Of a stretch of 64,000 nucleotides of DNA, positions 18,178 through 29,256 are shown one piece after another. A program made the position numbers and the translations under genes. A model generated the notes under the pieces. That model was not told the origin of the DNA. It ran no database searches and worked only from the letters and a program-made list of their open reading frames with translations. Source of the DNA: an uncultured Rubripirellula sp. (GTDB taxonomy: Bacteria > Planctomycetota > Planctomycetia > Pirellulales > Pirellulaceae); the NCBI GenBank assembly GCA_938045805.1, contig CALIBL010000011.1, positions 162,668-226,667 of the forward strand, in the 5' to 3' direction. Numbering within the stretch: position 1 is the stretch's first letter; each line of letters begins with the position of its first letter.

Positions 18178-18501
18178 TTAAAACACGTCGAGCATGAAGT
18201 GGTGCCCGCTATGGAACCTTCGATTGCTCGGGTAAAAGTTATGCCACTTTTTGTTGTAAACAGGGATTCTCATCTCCGCAGGATAGCGATGGTAGAGACT
18301 ATCGTTGCTACGGAAATACTCCTGTCCGTAGAAGTTCTGGGGGTAGTAAACGTACGGGTAGTGATAGAAACGGTTCCAATCACGAAAATCGGCTTGTCCT
18401 CCCCAGGCACGACCATAAGCTTTCTGCTCTGCGGTCGCCGATTCAGTCCCCACTGAGTAGCTGCAAAGCAGTACAGCGGCAATCAATAGATGACGTAACA
18501 T
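18178..18501 (-). CDS. Small exported Tyr/Trp-rich protein
   Basis: 107 residues. A signal peptide (MLRHLLIAAVLLCSYSVG, cleaved near ATA-EQ) precedes a short mature chain very rich in aromatic residues and His: WGGQADFRDWNRFYHYPYVY, then YYPQNFYGQEYF. Small proteins of this type recur in planctomycete genomes, in my recollection, with no known role. No disulfide Cys is present in the mature part. It is divergent from the lipoprotein gene at 18971 across a 469-base gap. Confidence 0.65.
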   Translation of the reverse strand: MLRHLLIAAVLLCSYSVGTESATAEQKAYGRAWGGQADFRDWNRFYHYPYVYYPQNFYGQEYFRSNDSLYHRYPAEMRIPVYNKKWHNFYPSNRRFHSGHHFMLDVF

Positions 18502-18970
18502 TCAGACGTCCCCCCTCGAGACGGTCGATCCCACTCTGTAGCGGCAACGACGAGAATTGTGTTCTGCTGATGGGCCTTCAAGTTGAGCAGACTCTTTGCG
18601 GGGAGTTTTCTCAACAATCTCGGCGATTTCGAGCCGGTCTGACAGGATGTGATCACACCTGTTGCAAACCAATGCAAACTCGATCTACCGTCACTATCGG
18701 CATTCTCATTAGGAGCGGTTTAGTCGTTCGTGAGTGCTTTTCCAGCTAATTCTCAACCGGTTTCCGAGCCGAAACCAGTCCAATGTAGGTTTCTTTTCTC
18801 AATACGCCTGACAGAAAACCTTCTCACCAAACCATCTCAGAGCCTATGATGGGGGCCCATGGATGCAAAAAGAATGTATTGGACGTAAAAAAATCACGTG
18901 TGAGCCGATTCATCCACTTAGCAGTCCATCGCAAATCCATCAGGAAATCCTCTTTCGTGTGTGCCCTCGT
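18502..18970. other. Divergent intergenic region, no feature seen
   Basis: 469 bases between two divergent genes. It must carry promoters for both, but I see no convincing -35/-10 pair, operator repeat, RNA gene or conserved leader. The open frame does continue from 18971 back to 18863, without any signal or family support. Confidence 0.4.
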
Positions 18971-20170
18971 ATGAACCTCAAACACTCCCTGAAGACAACA
19001 GGCTTGTTCTTGGCGGCATGGATCGCTTTGTTACCCAGCATTTTGACTGCATGCCCGTTTTGTAATGCCGTATCGCAAACCCTCCGTCAGGAGATGGCTG
19101 CAATGGACGCGGTGGTATTTGCTGTTTCACTACAAGATGCGACGGAACGAGATTCAGAAACGGGCAAATTGCAGATGAAAGTCGTGCAAGTGCTCAAGGG
19201 CGGCGATCTCGTGAATGTCGGTGATGAAATCGAAGCGATTTATTACGGCGATGTTTCCAAGGGCAGGCGTTTTATGCTTTCTGGTGTTGATCCGCCACAA
19301 TTGCAGTGGTCGTGCTTGCCCGTTACGGAGCGTGCAGAGAGTTACATTGGGAAAATGACCAAAATCGAAGATGATGATCTAGCGAGGCTCCGGTTTTATT
19401 ATCAATTTCTCCAAGATGAGGAGTCGATGCTGGCGCGTGATGCATACGATGAATTCGCGATCGCCCCTTATGATGCAGTGAAAAAACTCGCTCCGGAGAT
19501 GGATCATGGTCAATTAGTCAAATGGATCACTGATCCCGAAATGCCAACGGACCGAAAAAGGCTTTATCTGACGATGCTTGGCGTTTGTGGTGATCAATCA
19601 GATTTAGTGATGCTTGAGAAGATGCTTCGTAGCACTTCGAAAAGTGCGCGGGGTGGTTTAGACGCGATGATTGCCTGTTACCTCACTCTAGGAGGTGAAT
19701 CGGGCTTGGGACTGATTAATGAACTTTTTCTGGCCAACAAGCAGGCTCCCTACGCAGATACGTATCAAGCAATTATGGCGGTGCGATTTCATGGAACGGA
19801 AGGTGACGTGATCCCACGTAGCGCTTTGGTTGAATCATTGCATCACGTGCTTGATCGAAAAGATTTAGCCGATTTGGTGATTCCTGACCTCGCTAGATGG
19901 AACGATTGGAGCCAGATTGACCGCCTTGTGGATCTCTTTGTTAATGCAGATCCAGACAACAACTGGGTTAGGGTTCCCGTCGTGAATTATTTGAGAGCGT
20001 GTCCGTTGGACTCCGCGAAAGAGGCATTGAAAAAAATTGAGAAGATTGACCCAGAGAGTGTTCGACGGGCAAATACATTCTTTTCAATACCTGTACCTGC
20101 TCGCGATAAAGGAAGCAGTAGTTCCTCCAACCTGTATCGGTTGCGCGATCGCTTAAAAGCTGTTGCATAA
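18971..20170 (+). CDS. Exported lipoprotein-like protein with CPFC motif
   Basis: 399 residues from ATG 18971, chosen because it gives a clean signal peptide (MNLKHSLKTTGLFLAAWIALL). The signal ends in LTAC, which fits a lipobox, and the following CPFCN is a CxxC motif. A beta-rich part (about residues 30-120, VVFAVSLQDAT to GRRFMLSG) resembles a small OB-like fold, followed by a long helical region that may contain HEAT-like repeats (LVKWITDPEMPTDRKRLYLT). No catalytic motif is seen and I do not know the family. The lipid-anchor Cys and the CxxC share the first Cys. Confidence 0.75.
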   Translation: MNLKHSLKTTGLFLAAWIALLPSILTACPFCNAVSQTLRQEMAAMDAVVFAVSLQDATERDSETGKLQMKVVQVLKGGDLVNVGDEIEAIYYGDVSKGRRFMLSGVDPPQLQWSCLPVTERAESYIGKMTKIEDDDLARLRFYYQFLQDEESMLARDAYDEFAIAPYDAVKKLAPEMDHGQLVKWITDPEMPTDRKRLYLTMLGVCGDQSDLVMLEKMLRSTSKSARGGLDAMIACYLTLGGESGLGLINELFLANKQAPYADTYQAIMAVRFHGTEGDVIPRSALVESLHHVLDRKDLADLVIPDLARWNDWSQIDRLVDLFVNADPDNNWVRVPVVNYLRACPLDSAKEALKKIEKIDPESVRRANTFFSIPVPARDKGSSSSSNLYRLRDRLKAVA

Positions 20171-20313
20171 AGCCTTCAAGTACGATCCTCGTAGATCATT
20201 CTCGGATCAGATTTCTGATGGCGAACCCTGAGTAATCTCTGAGCGTACACAGGCTAGTCGATCCGTTTTGCCGATCAGTGCAGTTTCAACCATTCATTTC
20301 TATATGATTCACC

Positions 20314-20991
20314 ATGTCAATGGACCAAAAACTATCACCTTCGACAGATCCAGTTGAATTTCCGTACCGAGCAATTAGTTCAACGGCAATCACTTCTGCT
20401 GTCTTTGCTGGTTTGGGTGCGATTGGTGGATTCTTCTTTTGGCCGGCATTAGGACTTGCGTTAATCGGCCTTATTTCAGGGTGGATGAGCTGCCGGCAGA
20501 TTCGTCGGTATCCTGAAGAGTTTGAGGGGCTGAAGCTCGCGTTGTTCGGCGTCGCCGCTAACGCCTTCATCGTCTTTGGTGGTGCAGCTTTACATATCTA
20601 CGTCTATGTAACGGAAGTGCCAGACGGCTACACTCGCGTACAATTTTATGAGTTACAACAAGACGCAAGTCAGGCGGTCGATATGCCGACATCACGAGCC
20701 GTCGAGATAAACGGGGATGCGGTTTTCCTCAAGGGTTACATTCATCCTTCTTCTGGTAGCGGAATGTTAAAAAAGTTTATTCTCGTGCCTGACTTGGGAA
20801 CTTGTTGTTTTGGTGGCCAGCCCAAAAGCAGTGATATGATCGAAGTCACGCTCTTGGATGGTCAAGCGACCAAGGCTGGTCTTACAAAAAAGAAGCTTGC
20901 TGGTGAATTCAGCGTGAATCAAGTGGCTCGTAAAGTCACCGATTTTGACAATAACGTGTTCTATCGTATGAAAGTTGACATTATTCAGTGA
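20314..20991 (+). CDS. Membrane-anchored DUF3299 family protein
   Basis: 225 residues. Residues about 20-100 have two to three membrane helices of the DUF4190 type (GLISGWMSCRQIRRYPEEFEG between helices). The C-terminal domain (about 130-225) carries VFLKGYIHPSS, FILVPDLGTCCFGGQP and VTLLDG, the DUF3299 pattern, with a conserved CC pair. The function is unknown; the domain faces outward if the topology reading is right. The next gene carries the same domain on a lipoprotein, so the pair arose by duplication and is probably co-transcribed across a 170-base gap. Confidence 0.78.
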   Translation: MSMDQKLSPSTDPVEFPYRAISSTAITSAVFAGLGAIGGFFFWPALGLALIGLISGWMSCRQIRRYPEEFEGLKLALFGVAANAFIVFGGAALHIYVYVTEVPDGYTRVQFYELQQDASQAVDMPTSRAVEINGDAVFLKGYIHPSSGSGMLKKFILVPDLGTCCFGGQPKSSDMIEVTLLDGQATKAGLTKKKLAGEFSVNQVARKVTDFDNNVFYRMKVDIIQ

Positions 20992-21161
20992 ATCACTTGA
21001 TGCATTGCCAAGAAGTTACTTGTTTTGATTAGGCTTTCGGAGTTCCCAACACCACGTGTTGGGTTCAATATCTAAAAACAATTTCGATCTAGATATTTCA
21101 TTTCCCTGCAAGCACCAATTTTTCAGCCAATTCACTGTAAAACACAGAGAAGCGAAGCCCC

Positions 21162-21884
21162 ATGATCAAGTATCTGAACGGGATATTACTACCTTTAGTG
21201 ATTACGTTCTGTTTTGTTTCCTGTTCGACAAAAACATCTTCAAAGCAAACACCAGTGGATGTTTCGGGTGATTCAGTCAGCAACGATCAACCACAGGTTT
21301 CAGAGATCGATTCCACTGTAAGCAATCAAACAGAATCGACAGCATCGGAGAACGCTAACACATTACCCGAAACAGAAGATAACAACCCGCCGGATGTCAA
21401 CGCGAAGACGATTGCATCCACAGAAGAAGATCCAAAACCAGCTAACGGGGTTGAAGAAAGACGAAGTAGCGATAGTGCGTTAGCTAAAGGGGATATTAAC
21501 TTCGATGATCTTAAATTTGATCTAGAGAAAGATGCTCCGTTTGACGCGAGTATGATTACCGCGGGACTTAAACAATTAGACGGGAGGGATGTCACATTGC
21601 GAGGATACATCCTGCCATCAACGTTGTTTTCAGAAACCAACATTTCGCAGTTTGTATTGGTGCGAGATAATCAGGAGTGTTGTTTTGGCCCAGGCGCGGC
21701 ACTCTACGATTGTGTGATGGTGCAGATGGTAGAGGGAAACACAACGGATTTTGTCACTCGTCCGGTCACCGTGGCTGGACGATTTGTGATTGATACCGAA
21801 TCATATCGTTATCCTCCGGGCTTGTCCCCTAACGGGGCGACGCACATGGCGGTCTTCCGCATCGAAGGTTTAAAGGTTGAGTAA
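21162..21884 (+). CDS. DUF3299 family lipoprotein
   Basis: 240 residues. The signal peptide ends in FVSC, a lipobox, giving a lipid-anchored Cys at about residue 20. A low-complexity Ser/Thr/Glu/Asn linker of about 85 residues follows, then the DUF3299 domain with VTLRGYILPS, FVLVRDNQECCFGPGA and VTVAGRFVID. The CC-F-G motif matches the upstream paralogue at 20314. The function is unknown. It could bind a metal or ligand through the Cys pair, which is only inference. Confidence 0.8.
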   Translation: MIKYLNGILLPLVITFCFVSCSTKTSSKQTPVDVSGDSVSNDQPQVSEIDSTVSNQTESTASENANTLPETEDNNPPDVNAKTIASTEEDPKPANGVEERRSSDSALAKGDINFDDLKFDLEKDAPFDASMITAGLKQLDGRDVTLRGYILPSTLFSETNISQFVLVRDNQECCFGPGAALYDCVMVQMVEGNTTDFVTRPVTVAGRFVIDTESYRYPPGLSPNGATHMAVFRIEGLKVE

Positions 21885-21940
21885 CTTTTTGAGATCCGAT
21901 TCTCTATCGAACCATCATCTTCATTGGATCTTAGTCGTCA

Positions 21941-23113
21941 TCAGGGTGACCAATCAGTTTTAGGACTTGTGTGGATTTGTTCTGATCCATCATCGCGCAG
22001 ACGCGCTACTCGCTCAGCGACCCTCGCTACTTCGTCCATGCTCGTGAGCGGCTCAAGTGTTACTCTGAAGGAAGCCGTTTCTTCGGGTTGCAATTCAATC
22101 ACTCGACCCATCGATTCCTCAAAAGATCGAGCGTTCGGAAAATTGGTGGCGGGCTCTAGTCCCACCACATATCCGTCGGATATCGCTGCCGTATTCTTCC
22201 ATAAGATGAAACGCGGGAGTTTCGCAGTATTAAATGAGACAGCGAATCCACGTGTCTGATCTGAGTTTCGCAAAAGAGCAGTCGTGCTGGAAGTGTCATC
22301 CGATTTCAATTCAGCAAAGTAAACTCGCTCTGCGTACCCGACTTCTGGTCCGTCGAATTGGTTCCATTGATCGATTTCTTTTGCTGATAGTTCATCCTTT
22401 GGAGCAAGCGTTGCGATCGGCGCGTCCAGAACGGACCCTGCATCAAGAACAGGTTGCCCGAGATTGATGTGGTAAAGCAATTGCATCGTCGCCGGCTTGG
22501 AAAGATCGTTGGTAACATCATCCAAGAGCGAAATTTCCGATGAACCTGCCTGAAATCGAATACGACTTCGCAATCTCAAACGTTTGATGAATAGTCGAGA
22601 CTCTAAAACTTCGCCAATCACGTCGAGACGGCCAGATGCTTCGTCATATTCAATCGAAAGCGACTGCGCGGGTAAGTTGGCAATGCGACCGTGAAGTGGA
22701 TAGGTGAGCTGTCCAGCGGAATCGTGCTCAGGAGCACCGTTGCTCTCCAAACCACAACGTACAACGAGTTCATCAAATCCTTCCAGCCATCCGATGCCAC
22801 TCGGATCGAAGATCGGAACGAGTGACGGATGAACAGGACCTGAGATTGGAGAGTCCCATGTGAAGTCAACGCCATCTTTTTCTATTTTCCAGATTCCCAT
22901 CCCTCGCGACGGTAAGAGCAAGGCTCTGATGGATCCTGTGGCGACCTCAATCACCTCGACACCTTCTGAAGCGCCGCCGGTAAAAATCCCGTGCCGAGTG
23001 GTGATTTTTCCTTCTCGCGTATCAATTTCCATGCTCAGCGGAGACTGATCATTCCAGGCAATTTGTTGATTTGGTGAGTGAAGTGAGCGGAGTTCGGAGG
23101 TTTTTGTAGTCAT
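21941..23113 (-). CDS. DUF4432 / aldose 1-epimerase-like protein
   Basis: 390 residues, soluble, beta-rich. Segments such as LLLPSRGMGIWKIE, DPSGIGWLEGFDELVVRCG, LHGRIANLP and the YHINLGQP turn fit the galactose mutarotase-like fold of DUF4432, with His and Glu positions where epimerases have them. Members are thought to act on sugars. It is divergent from a sugar isomerase and a Gfo/Idh/MocA oxidoreductase, which makes a sugar-catabolic role likely. The substrate is unknown. ATG at 23111-23113. Confidence 0.85.
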   Translation of the reverse strand: MTTKTSELRSLHSPNQQIAWNDQSPLSMEIDTREGKITTRHGIFTGGASEGVEVIEVATGSIRALLLPSRGMGIWKIEKDGVDFTWDSPISGPVHPSLVPIFDPSGIGWLEGFDELVVRCGLESNGAPEHDSAGQLTYPLHGRIANLPAQSLSIEYDEASGRLDVIGEVLESRLFIKRLRLRSRIRFQAGSSEISLLDDVTNDLSKPATMQLLYHINLGQPVLDAGSVLDAPIATLAPKDELSAKEIDQWNQFDGPEVGYAERVYFAELKSDDTSSTTALLRNSDQTRGFAVSFNTAKLPRFILWKNTAAISDGYVVGLEPATNFPNARSFEESMGRVIELQPEETASFRVTLEPLTSMDEVARVAERVARLRDDGSEQIHTSPKTDWSP

Positions 23114-23316
23114 GTTTCTCTTGTTAGATATATGGTTTCCCAGATTCTTTCAGAATGCTCTTCAATTGCCATTCTTGTATGCGCTGCGCCCAGCTAATAA
23201 AACATTTAACCTCGGTGGTGACTACCTAACGGATCAAAAACCGCCGTTTTCCGGCTTGGCACCTTTTTTTTCACATCATCGCCGTGCAACGCACTAACGA
23301 CAGGAGCAACTGATCA

Positions 23317-24351
23317 ATGAGCCATCCACTCCCTAAACTCCATAACGCTATGTGGCCAGGTCTCGTCGGTAAGGGCGATGAAGAAGGGCAGGAACCCCCA
23401 ATCAGCCTCGAACGAATGTTGGAATTGACAGCTGGCGCCGAGGTGGACGGCCAAAAGTTTGAGGGTGTCGATTACTTTTTGTTCCATCCGCATACGGATC
23501 CGGATGCGTCTGATGACGAGCTCAAAAGGATTGCTGATTTAATCGGCAGCCACAATCTCAAGGTCGGATCTCTGGTTGCTCCGGTTTGGCCTGGAACGGT
23601 TGGCGATTCCGCGATGGGTGATGACGAGCAGCAAGGCAAATTTCTCGATGCGATTCGGAAGGCCTGTCGAATTGCCAAGGTCTTCAATGATCATGGAATT
23701 CGTGAGTACGGTGTTATTCGGATCGACTCGGCTGAGTTCGGTGTAGAGAAATGGCGCGAAGATCCATCCGCAAATACGGCTCGAATTGTTGACACCTTCC
23801 AGAAAGCAGCCACGATCGCCGAAGAGCACGGTGAGCGACTTGCATGTGAAGGAGAAATTTGTTGGGCGGGTATGCACAGCTGGAAAGACATGCTCGATGT
23901 TCTTGAGGGAGTCGGTCGCCCAGAATCATTTGGTTTTCAAGCTGACCAAGCTCACACCTATCTTTACCTTATGGGTTACAACGCACCTGAGCACGCTCTG
24001 CTACAAGAAGGATATAGCGAAGAAGAGTTTTACGCGGCGTATGAGAAGATGACAGACAAACTTCGTCCTTGGACTATCGATTTCCATGTCGCACAAAATG
24101 ATGGCACAGTCCATGGTGCTGGATCACATGACAAAACAGGTAAGCATTGTCGAGCTGATGATCCGAATGGAAAACTAGATATCGCAAAGACCGCAAGCTA
24201 CTGGTTGAAGGACGCACCTAGTCGTGGCATACAGCACATCTGCTGGGATGGTTGTATGTTCCCGAACGAGGTTCTAGAAAATCCAGAAACATGGAATGTC
24301 ATTCTCAAAGCGATGATTGATGTGCGCGATGCGAGTGGTTGGCAAGCGTAA
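23317..24351 (+). CDS. Sugar phosphate isomerase/epimerase family TIM-barrel protein
   Basis: 344 residues. The AP endonuclease 2-type barrel is shown by [53 protein letters not shown] and a final ICWDGCMF, with Glu/Asp/His metal ligands at strand ends. These enzymes isomerise or dehydrate sugars. AGGAG at 23303-23307 supports the ATG at 23317. It lies 56 bases before the Gfo/Idh/MocA oxidoreductase on the same strand, a pairing common in inositol-like and rare sugar degradation. The exact reaction cannot be read. Confidence 0.9.
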   Translation: MSHPLPKLHNAMWPGLVGKGDEEGQEPPISLERMLELTAGAEVDGQKFEGVDYFLFHPHTDPDASDDELKRIADLIGSHNLKVGSLVAPVWPGTVGDSAMGDDEQQGKFLDAIRKACRIAKVFNDHGIREYGVIRIDSAEFGVEKWREDPSANTARIVDTFQKAATIAEEHGERLACEGEICWAGMHSWKDMLDVLEGVGRPESFGFQADQAHTYLYLMGYNAPEHALLQEGYSEEEFYAAYEKMTDKLRPWTIDFHVAQNDGTVHGAGSHDKTGKHCRADDPNGKLDIAKTASYWLKDAPSRGIQHICWDGCMFPNEVLENPETWNVILKAMIDVRDASGWQA

Positions 24352-24407
24352 GGTTTCATTCAGTCGACGTAACTAATTTTAACTCTTAATAACGATAGAA
24401 ATAGAAC

Positions 24408-25547
<1,140 letters not shown>

Positions 25548-25667
25548 ATGCCTTATTAAGCTTTCGTTGAGTTGTTGAAGCTTTCTCCACAGTGATACGA
25601 AGTCATGGATTCAAAAGAATTCGGATTTCCTAGCAGGTAGGCAAGCTGACGAACCTACTCAAGAATC

Positions 25668-25701
25668 AAAAACCCACGTGAACAACCTCACGTGGGTTTT
25701 T
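25668..25701. terminator. Strong bidirectional terminator
   Basis: A 14-base perfect stem, with CCCACGTGA at 25673-25681 and TCACGTGGG at 25688-25696 extended by A5/T5, and a 6-base loop. A-run and T-run flank both sides, so it can end both the plus-strand sugar operon and the minus-strand membrane protein gene at 25774. Confidence 0.92.
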
Positions 25702-25773
25702 ATTTTTAGCAATGAACGATGTGATTCCCATTTTGGATTATTATCTGAGAGTCCGCATTGATTCCAATGACGT

Positions 25774-27051
25774 TTATATGCCTGGTTTGGGGTGCAACCA
25801 AAATTGGCGACGTGCTTGGTTAATCTCATGGAGATTAAAAAGAAGCTCTTCTCGCCGTCTTCCTGTTCGACGATCAGACACGCCTTGCAGTTTGACTCGC
25901 ACACCATGTGTGTCGCTAAGGCCGGATGCAATGATCGCCGCGAGTTCTAGTTGGTATCTTGCCTGCGGGTAAACAGGGACACCTCGGGTGGATAATGACC
26001 ACTCGCTAAGATTAATCTCTTGCCATTGATCAAAATCATTGTCTGGCATCAGTGATATCCGTTGAAAGTGATCTAGGTTTCCAACAACCGACTGATGCAA
26101 CTCAATTTTGGCTCGACTTGTGTGAGGGGAATAGAGCGACCAAGACGTCCAATGATCCCAATATCCTTGACGTTCCATCGTCGGTGCACCGATCGCAATT
26201 ATCCATAACAAACCGATTATTACTTCTCTTCGCTTGGTGTTACTGGATTCACCTTGAGGACTTGGTGACGAGGTTTGAGATCGAGGTGCATGAATAGAGG
26301 TACTGATTAAGTATAAATGTTGAGCGATCAACAGTGCGTTCCAAATAAGAACGCCCCAACTATGATTCTTGGCCCAAGGGCCGAGTATTGCGATGAGCGA
26401 AAGATGCATCGCGATCGCAGCCATTGACCCATAGATCCTTAGAGTGACAATGCATAGCGACCCAGCAACTAGCAATTCAGTAATCGGTAGAATTGTACTA
26501 ATGGTGACTTGATGGTTTTGTGCCGTTTCTGCCACGATGCTCGGAAGTTTAGTAATTACAACCTCTACAAAATCGTTACCAACGGTGTTCAGAAATTGTG
26601 CGTCAAATTTTCCCAGTGCGCTATATGCATAGATGCTGACGATGAAAGGTCGCATCCAATGTTTCCAGCTTTCGACGGGTATCAAGCCGAACATGATCCC
26701 GTAGAAAAATGATTGATAAGCCCACGGCTGGATTCGGTGCTGATCCGATAGAAAACAAATCAAGAGCATCAATGAGGACACAATCCATGCTTTGTTAAAT
26801 TCCTTTCCCAAAGCAATCCATGCAAGACAGGCGACCAACACAAAAGAACAAATGCTTCCAAATTGCAATATTGCCGGAAGCATGGTTTCAGTGATTGGCA
26901 GGAGAGGAACAGACGGATAAGAATCTTTTGCAGTGGGAAACCAAAGGCGCCAGCTGACGCCGATCAATAAAAGAAGACCCGAAGCCCATGCGCGGCTAAA
27001 TCGTCTGCCCGAGATCGTCTCGCCGTTAGGTGTAAAACTTCGTTCAGTCAT
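25774..27051 (-). CDS. Polytopic membrane protein of unknown function
   Basis: 425 residues. About seven to eight hydrophobic helices fill residues 20-270 (SGLLLLIGVSWRLWFP, SFVLVACLAWIAL, VSSLMLLICFLSDQHRIQPW). Residues 270-425 form a polar domain with LHQSVVGNLDHFQRI and a basic region. The helical part recalls the DoxX/MauE or HTTM type of membrane fold, with conserved-looking QPW and GKFD, but I cannot assign it. ATG at 27049-27051. It is divergent from the cytochrome operon, with no evident link. Confidence 0.7.
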   Translation of the reverse strand: MTERSFTPNGETISGRRFSRAWASGLLLLIGVSWRLWFPTAKDSYPSVPLLPITETMLPAILQFGSICSFVLVACLAWIALGKEFNKAWIVSSLMLLICFLSDQHRIQPWAYQSFFYGIMFGLIPVESWKHWMRPFIVSIYAYSALGKFDAQFLNTVGNDFVEVVITKLPSIVAETAQNHQVTISTILPITELLVAGSLCIVTLRIYGSMAAIAMHLSLIAILGPWAKNHSWGVLIWNALLIAQHLYLISTSIHAPRSQTSSPSPQGESSNTKRREVIIGLLWIIAIGAPTMERQGYWDHWTSWSLYSPHTSRAKIELHQSVVGNLDHFQRISLMPDNDFDQWQEINLSEWSLSTRGVPVYPQARYQLELAAIIASGLSDTHGVRVKLQGVSDRRTGRRREELLFNLHEINQARRQFWLHPKPGI

Positions 27052-27351
27052 TTTTCATTAGATGAAGCGTTGTAGAGTTTGTCGTTATTTTCCTCCGAAA
27101 GTCGGCCATTTGTGAAGAAGGCCACACTTCTTGCTTGTTTGTTGAAATCCATGAGCATTTTGCCCCTTTTTTGGCTCAATCCAAACGTTCTCTTTCTTTC
27201 CGTGTAGTCTGTACTTCACAGTTTCGGATAATGTCTGCAGAAATATTCGGTGGTTTTGATTTTTCTAACCAACTAGTTGGGTCATTATCAGTAGCTTTTG
27301 ACGGTCCTCAAATTGATCGGCAGTACTTAGTCAAGGTATCGGAGGCGATGC
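27052..27351. other. Divergent intergenic region with ribosome site for the cytochrome gene
   Basis: 300 bases between divergent genes. GGAGG at 27341-27345 sits 6 bases before the TTG at 27352 and supports that start. Open frame 27135-27440 crosses it on the plus strand but has no codon pattern or family match and runs into the cytochrome gene in another frame. No promoter was convincing. Confidence 0.4.
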
Positions 27352-29256
27352 TTGTTCAGTTCAAAAGTAGCAAAGCGTTCGCAGCTCCTATTATGGGTTG
27401 TGTTATTCTGCACCACGAATCAGAGATCAGTTTGTGGTGAGGGCACCCATTTTTCTGAGGAACTTCGGCCCTTGTTGGCCAAACATTGTATGGAGTGCCA
27501 TTCAGCAGCTGACGCCGAAGGGGGAATAGCCTTTGATCGTTATGCTGATTCAGCAAATATTCAGTCAGACTTCGAGCTTTGGGAGAAGGTAATTCGACTC
27601 GTCGAAGAGCGCCAAATGCCGCCATCAGACGCAGAAGAGTTACCGTTAGCATCTATCCAAAAGTTTGTCTCAGGAATTCAATACGAGTTATCTCAGTTTG
27701 ATTGTTCGGTTGAGAAGCGTCCTGGGCGCGTCACGATTCGCCGACTCAATAAGGCGGAGTACAACAATACCATTCGGGACCTGACAGGGCTCGATCTGCA
27801 TTTGGCAGATGATTTCCCTTCAGATGATGTTGGTAACGGATTTGACAATATTGGCGAAGTATTATCGATACCGCCAATACTCTTTGAGAAATATATCCAA
27901 GCGGCAGAAGTGATTGCCGCCGCGGTCTGGGAGGATCCGGCAGCTCGGAATCGCGTGTTTCCCGTCAAGCCATCGAGCGAAGCTATCGAAGATCGGGTGT
28001 TTGCTGCAACGGAAAACGTCAGATTATTTGTGAAGAAGGCGTTTCGCCGGCCGATTCGTGTAGAGGAGTCACAAAGATTCCTGCAGTTGATGCGGAATGT
28101 TTGGGAGCGGGACGGAACGGAAGCCGAAATCATGCAAACGGTTACCGTCGCAATTTTGTCAAATCCAAACTTTATTTTTCGTGTGGAGGATGACGCCGAT
28201 GCGGAAGAGGTGATTGCAGGTCAGAAAACAGAAACTCGGCTTCTTACCAATTACGAACTAGCGACGAGGCTTTCTTATTTTTTGTGGAGCAGCATGCCAG
28301 ACCAACGTCTGTTCGAGTTGGCTGAGCAAGGTGAGTTGGTAAAGCCTGCAGTGTTGGTGGCAGAATCTCAACGCATGCTTCGCGACCCAAAGGCATACGC
28401 TCTCGTTGAGAATTTCGCGGGCCAGTGGTTGCAGTTGCGTGATATCGAGAGACTGTCACCGGATCCATTACTTTTCCCCAGCTACAGCAAGGAGTTGGGG
28501 AAATCCATGCGACAAGAAACCGAACTGTTTTTTGCGAGGCTAATTCAAGAAGATCGAAGCGTTCTGGAATTCATTACTGCCGATTACACCTATGTCAACG
28601 GCGCCCTAGCAAGACATTACGGGATCGAGGGTATTGATGGTGATGATTTTCAACGCGTTGCGTTACACAATAATCGCAGAGGCATTTTAACTCACGCAAG
28701 TATTTTGACTTTAACGTCGAACCCCACTCGGACATCACCCGTCAAACGTGGCAAATGGATCTTGGAAAATATGCTTGATGAACCTCCGCCTCCCCCTCCA
28801 GCAAATGTGCCCGAGCTTGAAGAGGGTGGAGAGACATTAGGATCCCTGAGAGAGCAGATGGAACAACATCGAGCGAATCCATCGTGTGCAGTGTGTCACC
28901 GGACCATGGACGCCATTGGTTTTGGTCTCGAGAACTTCGACGCGGTTGGTGTATGGAGAGAAAGTGATGGGAAGGACACAATTGATGCTTCCGGGAAACT
29001 ACCCGGAAATCGAGATTTCCAAGACGCTTCTGGGTTAATGGAGATCCTAGCTGAAGATAAAAAAGAGGCCTTTGCCCGATGCCTCGCCGAAAAATTATTC
29101 ACGTATGCGTTGGGAAGAGGATTAGGATCCTATGATCGATGTGCTATCAACGATACCGTCGAGTCGTTGGAGATGAACGAATATCGCTTCAGTTCGTTAA
29201 TTGCTGCAGTTGTTACGAGTGAACCATTCACGATGTGTGAGGTAACGGTCAAATGA
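27352..29256 (+). CDS. DUF1587/1592/1588/1585 planctomycete cytochrome c-domain protein
   Basis: 634 residues from a TTG start with a GGAGG site; a signal peptide follows (SQLLLWVVLFCTT). A single c-type haem site CMECH lies near residue 47. Then come DUF1587 (RRLNKAEYNNTIRDLTG), DUF1595 (AFRRPIRVEESQRFL), DUF1592 (LATRLSYFLWSSMPD), DUF1588 (SNPTRTSPVKRGKWIL, then CAVCH, a second CxxCH) and DUF1585 (LFTYALGRGLGSYD). These proteins are typical of planctomycetes, exported and thought to act in redox or polymer handling; no reaction is proven. It overlaps the DUF1552 gene by 4 bases (ATGA). Confidence 0.93.
   Translation: MFSSKVAKRSQLLLWVVLFCTTNQRSVCGEGTHFSEELRPLLAKHCMECHSAADAEGGIAFDRYADSANIQSDFELWEKVIRLVEERQMPPSDAEELPLASIQKFVSGIQYELSQFDCSVEKRPGRVTIRRLNKAEYNNTIRDLTGLDLHLADDFPSDDVGNGFDNIGEVLSIPPILFEKYIQAAEVIAAAVWEDPAARNRVFPVKPSSEAIEDRVFAATENVRLFVKKAFRRPIRVEESQRFLQLMRNVWERDGTEAEIMQTVTVAILSNPNFIFRVEDDADAEEVIAGQKTETRLLTNYELATRLSYFLWSSMPDQRLFELAEQGELVKPAVLVAESQRMLRDPKAYALVENFAGQWLQLRDIERLSPDPLLFPSYSKELGKSMRQETELFFARLIQEDRSVLEFITADYTYVNGALARHYGIEGIDGDDFQRVALHNNRRGILTHASILTLTSNPTRTSPVKRGKWILENMLDEPPPPPPANVPELEEGGETLGSLREQMEQHRANPSCAVCHRTMDAIGFGLENFDAVGVWRESDGKDTIDASGKLPGNRDFQDASGLMEILAEDKKEAFARCLAEKLFTYALGRGLGSYDRCAINDTVESLEMNEYRFSSLIAAVVTSEPFTMCEVTVK

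Noticed and set aside
27135..27440. 101-codon plus-strand frame before the cytochrome gene
   Set aside because: No family features, overlaps the start of the cytochrome gene in another frame, and does not fit the GGAGG-TTG start there.
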